Shown: one piece after another, positions 9,303 to 18,738 of the stretch | How the letters are laid out: each line of letters opens with the position of its first letter | Numbering within the stretch: position 1 is the stretch's first letter | From: Clostridia bacterium | GTDB lineage: Bacteria; Bacillota; Clostridia; TANB77; CAG-508 | Direction: 5' to 3' | Length of the DNA: 49,585 nt | NCBI GenBank assembly: GCA_022792395.1 | Contig: JAAWAX010000021.1 | Coordinates: forward strand, 1-49,585 | The notes under the pieces: generated by a model | The model's input: only the letters and a program-made list of their open reading frames with translations | The model's database searches: none | Told to the model about the DNA's origin: nothing | Program-made: the position numbers and the translations under genes

Positions 9303-9342
9303 TATTATTTTGATGATAATAGTAATTAAAAATTAAAAAATA

Positions 9343-9384
9343 AAAAAAGGATTAGACTGACTTGTCAGTCTAATCCTTTTTTTT
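9343..9384 (+). terminator. Strong intrinsic terminator
   Basis: AAAAAGGATTAGACTGAC pairs perfectly with GTCAGTCTAATCCTTTTT and ends in a run of eight T, closing the pilin-like gene. Confidence 0.85.
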
Positions 9385-9492
9385 AAAATTTGTGATATAA
9401 AATATACAAGAAAAACGAATGAGGAGAAAAGTTTGAAAAAAATAGATATTTTATAAAACTTAAAGGAAACCTTGAGAAAGGAATGAAAATAA

Positions 9493-11238
9493 ATGACATC
9501 TGAAAAAAAACAAGATTATATGAAAATAACGAATTTAAAAGACATGTTAAAAAAATCAGGAAAAGAATATGCCCAAAAAACGGCATATCAAATTAAAATA
9601 GGGGAAGGAAAATATAGAAATATAAACCATAAAGAAGTAAGAGAAATGATAGATGGACTAGGAACAGCTTTAATAAATATGGGGTTAAAAGGGAAAAGAA
9701 TAGCTGTTATTGGAGAAAATCGATGGGAATGGGAAATTGCATACTTATCGATTGTATGTGGAACTGGAATTGTAGTACCATTAGACAAATCTTTGCCAGC
9801 AAATGAGTTAAAGAGCTTAATCGAGCGTTCAGAAATAGAAGCAATTTTTTATTCAAAGAAATATGAAACCATGTTAGAAAGTGCTAAAAACGAAGGGGTT
9901 GGAAAATTAAAACATCTAATATCTATGGATTTAGAGCAACATGGAAATGGTATTTATGCAGAAAAAGAGTTAATAGAAGTAGGAAAAGAACTAATTAAAC
10001 AAGGAAACAAAGAATTTATAAATGCAGAAATTGATAATGAGCAGATGAGTATCATGTTATTTACATCAGGAACGACATCAGCTTCTAAAATAGTAGCACT
10101 ATCTCATAAAAATTTGTGTTCTAACTTAATGGACATTGCTTCTATATTAGAAGTCGATTGTAATGATGTATTCTTATCTTTTTTACCGTTGCATCATGTA
10201 TTTGAGTGTACAGTTGGTTTTTTATTTGCTTTGTACAAAGGAGCAAAAACAGTATTTTGTGATGGCATGAGACACATTCCAGAAAATATGAGAGAATATA
10301 AAGTTACTGTAATGGCATCAGTTCCAGCTATTTATGAAAAAATTTTTAAAATTATTCGAAAACAAATACAAAAACAGGGAAAGCTAGAGGAAATCTTACA
10401 AAAAGAAGAACAATATAGAAATCATACGATGGAAGAAAAAAAGAAAGCATTTCAAGAAATACATGATATGTTAGGGGGGAATGTTAAGCTATTAATCAGT
10501 GGAGCAGCAAGTTTAGATAGTGGAATTGAAGAAAAATATAGATTGTTAGGATTGAATTTAGTACAAGGATATGGTTTAACAGAAACATCACCTGTTATTG
10601 CCATTGGGACAAAACAATATTACAAACTAGGTTCGATTGGAAAAACCGTTCCAAGTGTAAAAGCAAAAGTTGTAAACGTAAATCAAGAAGGAATTGGAGA
10701 GTTAATTGTACAAGGACCTAATATTATGTTAGAATACTTTGGAAATCGAGCTGAAACCAAAAAAGCATTAGTAGATGGTTGGTTTTATACGGGAGATTTA
10801 GCAAGGATTGATGAAGAAGGATACATCTTTATTTGTGGAAGAAAGAAAAGTGTGATTGTATTAAAAAATGGAAAAAATATCTTCCCAGAAGAAATGGAAA
10901 ACTTAATCAATCGAATCGAAGGAATAGAAGAATCTTTTGTATTTGGAAAACAAATGTCAGAAGATAAGAATGATATTAAGATTTTTGCCAAATTAGTTTA
11001 TAATCAAGAAATTGTAGAAAATACCTATAAAGTACAAGGAGAAGAAAGTATTTATCAAGTAATCAACGAAAAAATAAAAGAACTTAATAAAACAATGCCA
11101 CATTATAAAGCCATCAAAGGAATTATACTAACACAAGAACCATTGATAAAAACAACTACCAATAAAATAAAAAGACAAAACAATTTAGAACAAATTAGAA
11201 AAGAGGAAGCAAATGCAACTGGAAAATCTAACAACTAA
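9493..11238 (+). CDS. AMP-binding acyl-CoA/acyl-ACP synthetase
   Basis: The 581-residue protein is an ANL-superfamily adenylating enzyme: P-loop-like MLFTSGTTSASK (around residue 195), YGLTETSP (around 355), GWFYTGDLARID, and a C-terminal TTTNKIKRQ with the catalytic lysine. Such enzymes activate long-chain fatty acids to acyl-AMP and then acyl-CoA or acyl-ACP. The ATG at 9493 follows AAAGGA by 10 bases. It precedes birA (overlapping it by 26 bases) and the fab cluster, which fits a role in recycling exogenous or released fatty acids, perhaps together with the thioesterase at 48026. Confidence 0.8.
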   Translation: MTSEKKQDYMKITNLKDMLKKSGKEYAQKTAYQIKIGEGKYRNINHKEVREMIDGLGTALINMGLKGKRIAVIGENRWEWEIAYLSIVCGTGIVVPLDKSLPANELKSLIERSEIEAIFYSKKYETMLESAKNEGVGKLKHLISMDLEQHGNGIYAEKELIEVGKELIKQGNKEFINAEIDNEQMSIMLFTSGTTSASKIVALSHKNLCSNLMDIASILEVDCNDVFLSFLPLHHVFECTVGFLFALYKGAKTVFCDGMRHIPENMREYKVTVMASVPAIYEKIFKIIRKQIQKQGKLEEILQKEEQYRNHTMEEKKKAFQEIHDMLGGNVKLLISGAASLDSGIEEKYRLLGLNLVQGYGLTETSPVIAIGTKQYYKLGSIGKTVPSVKAKVVNVNQEGIGELIVQGPNIMLEYFGNRAETKKALVDGWFYTGDLARIDEEGYIFICGRKKSVIVLKNGKNIFPEEMENLINRIEGIEESFVFGKQMSEDKNDIKIFAKLVYNQEIVENTYKVQGEESIYQVINEKIKELNKTMPHYKAIKGIILTQEPLIKTTTNKIKRQNNLEQIRKEEANATGKSNN

Positions 11239-11793
11239 ATTTCTAGGGAAAAATGTTATCTACTATGAAGAAATTGATTCAACGCAAAGTGAAGTTTGGA
11301 GGCAAGTAGAAAAAAACACGATAAAAAATGGAACTATCATTTTAGCAGACATACAAACCAACGGAAAACGGAACACATGGTAGAAAATGGTACACAAATG
11401 AAAAGAATAATATAGCATTTTCATTTGTGTTAGAAGTTAATTGTGGAGTTGATCGATTAGAAGGAATTACGATTGAAATTGCTGAAACTTTAGTAGAAGT
11501 ATTTCAAAAATTATATGGCATTTCTTTTGAAATTAAATTTCCGAATGATTTAGTTTATCAAGGTAAAAAATTAGGTGGCATTCTAACAGAAACAAAGCTA
11601 AAAGGAAAAAATGCAAAATATGTTGTGATTGGTATTCGGTATCAACACAGAACAAGAAGTATTTGAGGAAGAAATAAGTAATATTGCTACTTCTATCAAA
11701 AAAGAGTTTAAAATAGAGGTAAAAAGAAATCAAGTAATAGCAGAATTTTGTAATTTATTTGAAGATAGATTAATGGACAGAATTTCTAGTTAA
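11213..11793 (+). CDS. birA: Biotin--[acetyl-CoA carboxylase] ligase BirA, needs two +1 shifts at CGG
   Basis: BirA attaches biotin to AccB, encoded in the same cluster. Start ATG 11213 overlaps the end of the preceding gene and has GAGGAAG just before it. Two in-frame CGG codons interrupt it: 11369-11371, inside the biotin-binding loop (QTNGK|GTHGRKW), and 11637-11639, in YVVIGI|GINTEQE. Skipping each C yields a continuous 192-residue protein with the conserved SFVLE, KFPNDLVYQGKKLGGILTE and GIGIN motifs. The protein lacks the N-terminal HTH (non-regulatory class) and also ends early, before the usual C-terminal beta-barrel of about 45 residues; I found no continuation in other frames. Whether this short form is active is uncertain. 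Confidence 0.85.
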
Positions 11794-11907
11794 TACAGTA
11801 ATTAAAAAGATAAAATAATTGCTGAAACTAAATCGTATAGAAAAAAGAAATTGATAGAAATTTTAAGAAAAGAGCATATAAAAATAGAAAAGAGGAAGGT
11901 AAATAAA

Positions 11908-12847
11908 ATGAAATTAGGTTTTTTATTTCCAGGGCAAGGTTCTCAAAGTATAGGAATGGGGCAAGATTTATATGAGAAATATGACTTGGTTAAAGAAGTA
12001 TATGAAAAAGTAAAGGATTTAACTAAAATTGATATTGCTAACATATCATTTTGCGGAAGTGAAGAAGAGTTAAATCAAACAAAACATACACAACTTGCTA
12101 TTTTGACAATGAGTTTAGCCATTTTAGAGATATTAAAGAAAAATGATATAAAAGCAGAAGTAACAAGTGGACTTAGTTTAGGAGAATATAGTGCATTGAT
12201 TCATAGTGGAGCGATTGCTTTTGAAGAAGGTGTAAAACTAGTTCAAAAAAGAGGAGAATACATGCAAGAATTAGTCCCAGAAGGAGAATGGTTAATGGCC
12301 GCTATTATGGGAATGGATGAAAAGCAAGTAGAAGAAGTTTGTCAAAAAGTTACAAAGGGTTTTGTTGTACCAGCTAACTACAATACAATAGGTCAAATTG
12401 CTATTTCAGGAGAAAAGGAAGCAGTAGAACAAGCAGAAGTAATTGCGAAAGAATTAGGGGCTAAAAAAGTAAGAATATTAAAAACAGTAGGACCATTTCA
12501 TACTGAAAAGTTAATCAAAGCATCTGATAAATTAAGAGAAGAATTAGAACAAGTTATGATTCATGATTTTAAAATACCAGTTGTTAAGAATTTAGATGGA
12601 ACTATATATAGTAAAGAACAGGATATAAAAGATATTTTAGCCAAACATATTGTAAGCCCTGTGAGATTTAGCAAAAGTTTGCAAACAATGTTAGATATGG
12701 GAATCGATACTTTTGTTGAAATTGGACCACGGAAAAACTTTATCTGGATTTGTGAAAAGAATATCTACTGATAAAGAAATTAGAATTTTTAATATTAATA
12801 ATGTAGAATCATTGGATGTTTTTTTGGGTGAGTTAAAGACATCATAA
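11908..12847 (+). CDS. fabD: Malonyl-CoA:ACP transacylase FabD, needs one +1 shift at CGG
   Basis: FabD loads malonyl groups onto acyl carrier protein for fatty-acid elongation. The protein starts MKLGFLFPGQGSQ at ATG 11908 (AGAGGAAGG upstream); a longer frame from 11851 lacks a ribosome site. The GLSLGEYSAL serine motif and GPFHTEKL histidine motif are present. In-frame CGG at 12730-12732 breaks the conserved FVEIGP|GKTLSGF. Skipping the C restores 274 + 38 = 312 residues, the usual length. Unshifted translation would add an unrelated tail and stop at 12771. Confidence 0.92.
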
Positions 12848-12903
12848 AATAAAAAAATAAGTATCATTAAAAAATAAAAAAATTAAAAGGAGAGTCGAGA
12901 AAT

Positions 12904-13638
12904 ATGAGTAAAGTGGCATTGATTACAGGAGCAACTAGAGGAATTGGAAGGCAAATAGCTGTTACACTTGCGAAAGAAGGATATGATATCGCTCTAAATT
13001 ATCGTAGAGAAAATGAAGAGTCAGAAAGTGTAAAAAAAGAGATAGAAGAAAGTAAAGTACAATGTTTAGCTATTAAAGGAGATGTTTCTAGCTTTGAAGA
13101 TTGTGAAGAATTTGTAAAACAAGTAATCGAAAAATTTGAAAAAATAGATGTGCTAGTAAATAATGCTGGCATCACAAAAGATATGTTACTAATGCGAATG
13201 AAGAAAGAAGATTTTGAACAAGTGATTGATGTCAATTTAGTGGGGACTTTTAATGTGACCAAAAATGTAATTAGTCATATGCTAAAAGCACGTTCTGGAA
13301 GAATTATCAATATTTCTTCTGTAGTAGGAGTATCTGGAAATGCAGGGCAAACTAATTATTCAGCATCAAAAGCTGGAATTATTGGATTTACGAAAAGTTT
13401 GGCAAAAGAAGTAGCTTCGAGAGGTGTTTTAGTAAATGCAGTAGCACCTGGTTTTATTGAAACTAGTATGACTGAAGTTTTGAAAGATGAGGTAAAAGAG
13501 GAAATTGCAAAAAATATTCCTTTGAAACGTATGGGGATAGCTCAAGATGTGGCAAATGTTGTGAAGTTTTTGGCTTCTTCTGATAGTTCTTATATGACAG
13601 GGCAAGTGTTAAACGTTGATGGCGGTATGCTAATGTAA
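12904..13638 (+). CDS. fabG: 3-oxoacyl-ACP reductase FabG
   Basis: A 244-residue short-chain dehydrogenase that reduces beta-ketoacyl-ACP with NADPH. It has the TGATRGIG nucleotide-binding motif near the N-terminus, NNAGIT, ISSVVG, and the catalytic YSASK (Tyr152, Lys156). AAAAGGAGAG precedes ATG 12904. It follows fabD by 56 bases in the fatty-acid cluster. An AGAAGGAGAG ribosome site lies 15 bases after its stop without any gene behind it, where acpP or fabF would normally begin, right at the edge of the inserted orphan gene. Confidence 0.95.
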   Translation: MSKVALITGATRGIGRQIAVTLAKEGYDIALNYRRENEESESVKKEIEESKVQCLAIKGDVSSFEDCEEFVKQVIEKFEKIDVLVNNAGITKDMLLMRMKKEDFEQVIDVNLVGTFNVTKNVISHMLKARSGRIINISSVVGVSGNAGQTNYSASKAGIIGFTKSLAKEVASRGVLVNAVAPGFIETSMTEVLKDEVKEEIAKNIPLKRMGIAQDVANVVKFLASSDSSYMTGQVLNVDGGMLM

Positions 13639-13670
13639 AAAATAAATTGTTTTAGAAGGAGAGTAAAACC

Positions 13671-13713
13671 AAAAGAAGCCCTTATCTTTTGGTAAAGAAT
13701 AAAGGCTTTTCTT
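13671..13713 (-). terminator. Terminator of the orphan gene in the fab cluster
   Basis: On the minus strand AAGCCTTTAT pairs with ATAAGGGCTT and is followed by CTTTT, just after the stop of the gene at 13716. Confidence 0.6.
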
Positions 13714-13715
13714 GG

Positions 13716-14048
13716 TTAATCCTCCGATTTAGTAAAAATGATTTTCGAAGGAGTTGTAGAATTGATTGTGAAAGTACTATTATATTCGTACCTTCCCATA
13801 TTTGGAAGGTCATGACATTCACAAAAAGCTGAAATATCTTCGAATATTTTTTCCGCCAAATGTTGTGTATCATCAGGATTGTTACAACAATCGATAATAG
13901 ATAGCATTTCCGGAAGTTTGTTGTCATTGTTAATGGTTGCATTGATAACCTGAATTAATATTTGCGATTTTTTAGACGAGTAAGACAAATTCTCGTTTAC
14001 ATACCGCTGAAGGAGCTTAAATCCAATCTCCTCATGAAAATTACTCAT
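13716..14048 (-). CDS. Unknown 110-residue orphan protein antisense in the fab cluster
   Basis: I do not recognise this protein. It is soluble, mildly acidic, with a helical N-terminal half and a cysteine pair region (DCCNNPDD, CECHD). Its ribosome site (AAAGGAGGT, 9 bases before ATG 14048), consensus promoter and terminator make it a self-contained unit. It interrupts the fabG-fabF order on the opposite strand, at the place where acpP sits in many clostridial clusters. One in-frame CGG codon is used as sense (LLQRYVN), unlike the core genes, which suggests recent acquisition. Confidence 0.6.
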   Translation of the reverse strand: MSNFHEEIGFKLLQRYVNENLSYSSKKSQILIQVINATINNDNKLPEMLSIIDCCNNPDDTQHLAEKIFEDISAFCECHDLPNMGRYEYNSTFTINSTTPSKIIFTKSED

Positions 14049-14077
14049 AGGTAATACCTCCTTTATTTTATATTAAT

Positions 14078-14106
14078 ATTATACCATAAATCAAATAAAA
14101 TTTCAA
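14078..14106 (-). promoter_or_regulatory. Sigma-A promoter of the orphan gene at 13716
   Basis: Minus strand: TTGAAA (14106-14101), 17-base spacer, TATAAT (14083-14078). Confidence 0.75.
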
Positions 14107-14124
14107 ATAGAAAGGATTGAAAAA

Positions 14125-15363
14125 ATGGAAAGAAGAGTTGTAATTACTGGATTGGGAGCTATTACCCCAATCGGAAAAAATGTAGAAGAAACATGGAAAG
14201 GTATTCAAGAAAAGAAATGTGGAATTAATAAAATAACTTTATTTGATGCTACTAATTACAAAACTAGTTTAGATGCAGAAGTAAAAGAATATGAAGCAGA
14301 GCAATATTTTGATAAGAAGCAAGCAAAAAGGTTAGATAGAAGTTCACAATTTGCTATCATAGCGGCAAGAGAAGCTTTTCAAGATAGTGGTATTACACAA
14401 GAAAATACGGATTTTGAAAGAGTAGGTGTGTTTGTAAGTTCTGGTATTGGAGGATTAAAAACCATCCAAGAACAATGTGAAACCAATTATGAAAAAGGGA
14501 ACAATCGAGTATCACCTATGTTCATTCCTATGGCAATTGCTAATATGCCAGCAGGAAATATTGCGATTGATTTAGGAGTAAAAGGAGAATCGATTTCGAT
14601 TGTAACAGCATGTGCATCTTCTACTCATGCCATAGGAGAAGCTTATAAAACAATTAAATATGGTTCAGAAGATGTGATTGTAACAGGAGGAACAGAGGCT
14701 TCCATTTGTAGTGTTGGAATAGCTGGATTTGAAAATATGAAAGCATTATCTTATGCTACTGATTCCAATAGAGCAAGTATCCCATTTGATAAAGAAAGAA
14801 GTGGATTTGTTATGGGAGAAGGGGCAGGAATTCTTATATTAGAAGAATTAGAACATGCGGTTAAAAGAGGTGCTAAAATATATGCAGAAGTAGTTGGCTA
14901 TGGAGCTACATCAGATGCTTATCATATCACTTCACCAGCTCCAGAAGGAGAAGGTGGAGCAAGAGCTATGAAAAGAGCCATAGAAGATGCTAACATAAAA
15001 CCAGAAGAAATCGATTATATTAATGCACATGGTACATCTACCCATTTAAATGATGCTTGTGAAACCATGGCAATTAAGACAGCTTTAGGAGAAGCAAGTA
15101 AAAAAGTAATGGTAAGTTCAACCAAAGGAAATATTGGTCATTTATTAGGAGCAGCAGGAGGCGTGGAAGCAATTTTCTGTGCTAAAGCAATTGAAGATAA
15201 AATCGTTCCACCAACGATTAATTATCAAGAAAAAGATGAAGAGTGTGATTTAGATATTGTACCAAATGAAGTAAGAAAGAGTGAAGTAAAAGTTGTTATG
15301 TCAAATTCTTTAGGATTTGGTGGTCACAATGCTAGTATTATTCTAAAGAAATATGAAAATTAA
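14125..15363 (+). CDS. fabF: 3-oxoacyl-ACP synthase II FabF
   Basis: FabF condenses malonyl-ACP with acyl-ACP in chain elongation. The 412-residue protein has the full Cys-His-His triad: Cys163 in TACASSTHA, His302 in NAHGTST and His339 in GNIGHLLGAAG, plus the C-terminal NSLGFGGHNAS. Start ATG 14125 is preceded by AGAAAGGA. accB follows 41 bases after the stop. No shift site is present. Confidence 0.95.
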   Translation: MERRVVITGLGAITPIGKNVEETWKGIQEKKCGINKITLFDATNYKTSLDAEVKEYEAEQYFDKKQAKRLDRSSQFAIIAAREAFQDSGITQENTDFERVGVFVSSGIGGLKTIQEQCETNYEKGNNRVSPMFIPMAIANMPAGNIAIDLGVKGESISIVTACASSTHAIGEAYKTIKYGSEDVIVTGGTEASICSVGIAGFENMKALSYATDSNRASIPFDKERSGFVMGEGAGILILEELEHAVKRGAKIYAEVVGYGATSDAYHITSPAPEGEGGARAMKRAIEDANIKPEEIDYINAHGTSTHLNDACETMAIKTALGEASKKVMVSSTKGNIGHLLGAAGGVEAIFCAKAIEDKIVPPTINYQEKDEECDLDIVPNEVRKSEVKVVMSNSLGFGGHNASIILKKYEN

Positions 15364-15403
15364 ATGATTTTGTTAGACAAATAGAGGAAAGGATTGAGAA
15401 ATC

Positions 15404-15850
15404 ATGGAATATGAAAAAATCAAACAATTAATGGAAGATATGGGGAATTCAAAATTAACTACACTTGATATTGATTTTCCAGATGGTACAAAAATTAGTA
15501 TGAAAAAAGAAGAAAAGCAAGTGGTAGTAGAAAAGTTACAAACAAAAGAGGAAAAAAAAGTTGAAAAGCTTGAAATAGCTGAAGTAAAACAAGAAGATAA
15601 AGAAGATATACCAATGGGAAATGTTGTAAAATCACCAATGGTAGGAACTTTTTATGCCAAACCTTCTCCTGATAGTGAATCTTTCGTAACACTAGGACAA
15701 AAAGTGAAAAAGGGAGATGTCCTTTGTATTATCGAGGCTATGAAGTTGATGAATGAGATAGAATCTGAATTTGATGGAGAAGTTACAGAAATTCTAGTAA
15801 AGGATGAAGAAACAGTCGAGTATGGTAAGCCATTGTTTGTTATAAAATAA
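15404..15850 (+). CDS. accB: Biotin carboxyl carrier protein AccB
   Basis: The 148-residue protein has a variable charged N-terminal linker and a C-terminal biotinyl domain with the EAMKLMNEIES motif; Lys114 would carry biotin, attached by BirA (11213). AccB works with AccC and AccAD to make malonyl-CoA. It is co-oriented within the fab cluster, with GAAAGGATT before the ATG. Confidence 0.95.
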   Translation: MEYEKIKQLMEDMGNSKLTTLDIDFPDGTKISMKKEEKQVVVEKLQTKEEKKVEKLEIAEVKQEDKEDIPMGNVVKSPMVGTFYAKPSPDSESFVTLGQKVKKGDVLCIIEAMKLMNEIESEFDGEVTEILVKDEETVEYGKPLFVIK

Positions 15851-15891
15851 GTTTTATGTGAGGATAAAATCAAGAGAAAGAAGGGGAAAGA

Positions 15892-16317
15892 ATGTTAAAC
15901 AAAGAACAAATAAAAGAAATCATACCACAAAGAGAACCTTTTTTAATGATAGATGAAGTAGAAGAATATAAACCAGGAGAAAGTGCCATAGCATACAAAG
16001 AAGTAAAAGAAGAAGAATGGTATTTTAAAGGGCACTTTCCAGGAAATCCTATTATGCCAGGTGTACTAATTGCAGAGAGTTTAGCGCAAACAGGAGCAGT
16101 TGCAATCCTTAGTTTAGAAGAAAACAAAGGAAAGAATGCTTTATTTGGTGGAATTGACAAGATGAAATTTAAAAAGATGGTAGTGCCAGGAGATAAATTA
16201 AAATTAGAAGTAAAAATTATTAAGAAAAAAGGTCCAATTGGAGTAGGAGAAGCAATTGCAACAGTAGAAGATAAAATCGTAGCAAAAGGAGAATTAACTT
16301 TTGCAGTAGTAGAATGA
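15892..16317 (+). CDS. fabZ: 3-hydroxyacyl-ACP dehydratase FabZ
   Basis: The 141-residue hotdog-fold protein begins with IIPQREPFLMIDEV and contains the catalytic GHFPGNPIMPGVL (His around residue 48, with the catalytic Glu in LIAESLAQ). It dehydrates beta-hydroxyacyl-ACP. Start ATG 15892 has GAAGGGGAAAG upstream. It lies between accB and accC, a typical clostridial order. Confidence 0.95.
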   Translation: MLNKEQIKEIIPQREPFLMIDEVEEYKPGESAIAYKEVKEEEWYFKGHFPGNPIMPGVLIAESLAQTGAVAILSLEENKGKNALFGGIDKMKFKKMVVPGDKLKLEVKIIKKKGPIGVGEAIATVEDKIVAKGELTFAVVE

Positions 16318-16321
16318 GAAT

Positions 16322-16426
16322 GATGTTTTGAAAATGGGGGCAAAAAAACATCGTAGTTTCTAAAATGAAGACTTTTGAAAACAGTAATATATAATTATGA
16401 TGTTTTTCCCCTATTTTAAAAACATC
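16322..16426. repeat. Double GATGTTTT/AAAACATC hairpin between fabZ and accC
   Basis: Two hairpins (16322-16352 and 16399-16426) with GATGTTTT and AAAACATC arms also pair with each other: GATGTTTTGAAAATGGGG against CCCCTATTTTAAAAACATC. Related hairpins occur at 42349 and 48764. It could be a mutually exclusive RNA switch, or simply a repeat family. Confidence 0.55.
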
Positions 16427-16445
16427 AAGAAAGGAAAATAAAAGC

Positions 16446-17786
16446 ATGAACAAGATTTTAATTGCCAATCGAGGAGAAATAGCAGTCAGAATCATAAGAG
16501 CTTGCAAAGAAATGAATATCAAAACAGTAGCAGTATATTCTGAAATGGACAAAGATGCTATGCATACTCGTTTAGCAGATGAAGCAGTATGTATAGGACC
16601 AGCGAATCCAAGTAAAAGTTATTTGAACTTTAAAAATATAATTGAAGCAGCTAATATAACAGGAGCAGACAGTATTCATCCAGGATTTGGATTTCTATCA
16701 GAAAACAGTCAATTTGCTAAAATATGTGAAGAATCTAATATAAAGTTCATTGGACCATCTTATAAAGTAATTGAGATGATGGGAAATAAGTCAAATGCAA
16801 AAGAACTCATGAAATCAGCAGGAGTACCAGTTATACCAGGTTCAGATGGAAGTGTAAAAGGGCTAAAAGATGCCATCAAGATAGCGGATAAAATAGGCTA
16901 TCCAGTTATGCTAAAAGCCGCAGCTGGAGGTGGTGGAAAAGGAATTCGTATTGTGAATTCAGCAGAAGAATTGGAAAGTAGCTATCATATTGTAAAACAA
17001 GAAGCAAAAATATCTTTTAGTGATGATGAAATTTATATAGAGAAATTTATCAAAAATCCAAGACATGTAGAAATCCAAATATTAGCAGATGAACATGGAA
17101 ATGTGATTCATTTAGGAGAAAGAGATTGTTCGATTCAACGTAGAAATCAAAAAGTAATAGAAGAAACACCATCTACAGCAATTGATGAGAAATTAAGAAA
17201 TAAAATGGGAGAAGCAGCTATAAAAGCGGCTAAAGTAGCGAGCTATACAAGTTGTGGAACCATTGAGTTTTTAGTGGATAGTGACAAAAACTTTTATTTT
17301 ATGGAGATGAATACTAGAATTCAAGTAGAACATCCAATTACAGAAGAAAGAACAGGAATTGATATTGTAAAAGCGCAAATAAAAATTGCTGCAGGAGAGC
17401 CATTGAAAATAAAGCAAAAGAATATTGAATTTAGAGGACATAGCATAGAATGCAGAATTAATAGTGAAAATCCAAGTAAGAATTTCATGCCTTGTCCAGG
17501 AACAATTATAGGGCTAAATTTACCAGGAGGAAATGGCGTTAGAGTAGATACTGCTATATATGAAGGCTATACCATTCCACCTTCTTATGACTCTATGATA
17601 GCAAAGATTATTACGCATGGAGATACAAGAAATGAAGCGATTAGTAAAATGAAGAGGGCTTTAGAAGAAATCGTAATAGAAGGAGTAGATACTAACATAG
17701 ATTTTCTATTTAAGATTATAAAAAATCCTAATTTTATTCGAGGAAATTTCGATACTTCTTTTATTGAAAAGGAAATTCTAAAATAG
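16446..17786 (+). CDS. accC: Acetyl-CoA carboxylase biotin carboxylase subunit AccC
   Basis: AccC carboxylates biotin on AccB using ATP and bicarbonate. The 446-residue protein starts [16 protein letters not shown] and has the ATP-grasp glycine loop [12 protein letters not shown], the [15 protein letters not shown] segment and the catalytic [19 protein letters not shown] precedes ATG 16446. Length and motifs are normal. Confidence 0.97.
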   Translation: MNKILIANRGEIAVRIIRACKEMNIKTVAVYSEMDKDAMHTRLADEAVCIGPANPSKSYLNFKNIIEAANITGADSIHPGFGFLSENSQFAKICEESNIKFIGPSYKVIEMMGNKSNAKELMKSAGVPVIPGSDGSVKGLKDAIKIADKIGYPVMLKAAAGGGGKGIRIVNSAEELESSYHIVKQEAKISFSDDEIYIEKFIKNPRHVEIQILADEHGNVIHLGERDCSIQRRNQKVIEETPSTAIDEKLRNKMGEAAIKAAKVASYTSCGTIEFLVDSDKNFYFMEMNTRIQVEHPITEERTGIDIVKAQIKIAAGEPLKIKQKNIEFRGHSIECRINSENPSKNFMPCPGTIIGLNLPGGNGVRVDTAIYEGYTIPPSYDSMIAKIITHGDTRNEAISKMKRALEEIVIEGVDTNIDFLFKIIKNPNFIRGNFDTSFIEKEILK

Positions 17787-17805
17787 AATTAGAAAGGAAA
17801 AAATT

Positions 17806-18642
17806 ATGATAGTAGACAAAATAAAAAAGAGAGAGCCAACCGCTAAAAGAACAGAAAATCAAGTGGATATACAAGTTGGAAAATGGGTGAAATGTGATAA
17901 ATGCAAAGAAATCTTATATAAAGAAACAGTAAGAGCCAATAGTAGTATATGTCCAAATTGTGGGGCATATTTTAGAATGCATATTAATAAAAGATTAGAA
18001 AGTATTATGGATGAAGGAACTTATGAAAAATTTGATTTAGAAATAGATACCACGAATCCATTAGAGTTAGAAGATTATCCAAAAAAAATAAAAGGATTAA
18101 GAGAAAAAACAGGGATTCAAGAAGCAGTAAGCTGTGGTATGGGAGAAATACAAGGAGAAAAAGTAGTAATTTGTGTTATGGATAGTGGATTTTTAATGGG
18201 AAGTATGGGTGTTGTAGTAGGAGAGAAAATCACATATGCCATTGAAAAAGCAATTGAATTAAAACATCCACTTATTATATTTTGTGTTTCTGGAGGTGCC
18301 AGAATGCAAGAAGGAATTATATCTTTAATGCAGATGGCAAAAACAACAGCAGCTATTTCAAAATTAAATGAAGCAGGTTTGCTATACATATCTGTTTTAA
18401 CAGATCCAACCTATGGAGGAGTTACAGCATCTTTTGCTAGTATTGCTGATGTTATTTTGGCAGAACCAGGTGCTATGATAGGATTTGCTGGTCAAAGAGT
18501 AATAGAACAGACAATTGGAGAAAAATTGCCAGAAGGTTTCCAAACAGCAGAATTTTTATTAGAACATGGCTTTATTGATAAAATAGTAGAAAGAAAAGAA
18601 TTAAAAAATACTTTGTACAAATTAATTCAATTACATAAATGA
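17806..18642 (+). CDS. accD: Acetyl-CoA carboxylase carboxyltransferase beta subunit AccD
   Basis: The 278-residue protein has the four-cysteine zinc ribbon (CDKCKEIL ... CPNCGAYF, around residues 30-55) and the carboxyltransferase core with [10 protein letters not shown] and [13 protein letters not shown]. It pairs with AccA to move the carboxyl group to acetyl-CoA. It starts 19 bases after accC. A palindromic repeat separates it from accA. Confidence 0.96.
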   Translation: MIVDKIKKREPTAKRTENQVDIQVGKWVKCDKCKEILYKETVRANSSICPNCGAYFRMHINKRLESIMDEGTYEKFDLEIDTTNPLELEDYPKKIKGLREKTGIQEAVSCGMGEIQGEKVVICVMDSGFLMGSMGVVVGEKITYAIEKAIELKHPLIIFCVSGGARMQEGIISLMQMAKTTAAISKLNEAGLLYISVLTDPTYGGVTASFASIADVILAEPGAMIGFAGQRVIEQTIGEKLPEGFQTAEFLLEHGFIDKIVERKELKNTLYKLIQLHK

Positions 18643-18645
18643 AAA

Positions 18646-18711
18646 ATTCCCCACTGGTTCCGGGTTTAAATGGGGAAATTTTCCCCATTTAAACCCGGAA
18701 CCAGTGGGGAA
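18646..18711. repeat. Hairpin repeat family, copy 2 (two inverted units)
   Basis: A near-perfect palindrome: TTCCCCACTGGTTCCGGG, TTTAAATGGGGAAA, then the reverse complement to 18711. It lies between the accD stop and the accA ribosome site, so the extruded hairpin would sit inside the carboxyltransferase mRNA and could tune the AccD:AccA ratio. Confidence 0.8.
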
Positions 18712-18738
18712 GATTCAAAAGAAAGGAGCTTAAATGAA

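Noticed and set aside
18670..18738. Longer N-terminus for accA
   Set aside because: It would be translated from the palindromic repeat; a ribosome site sits after it, just before ATG 18739.
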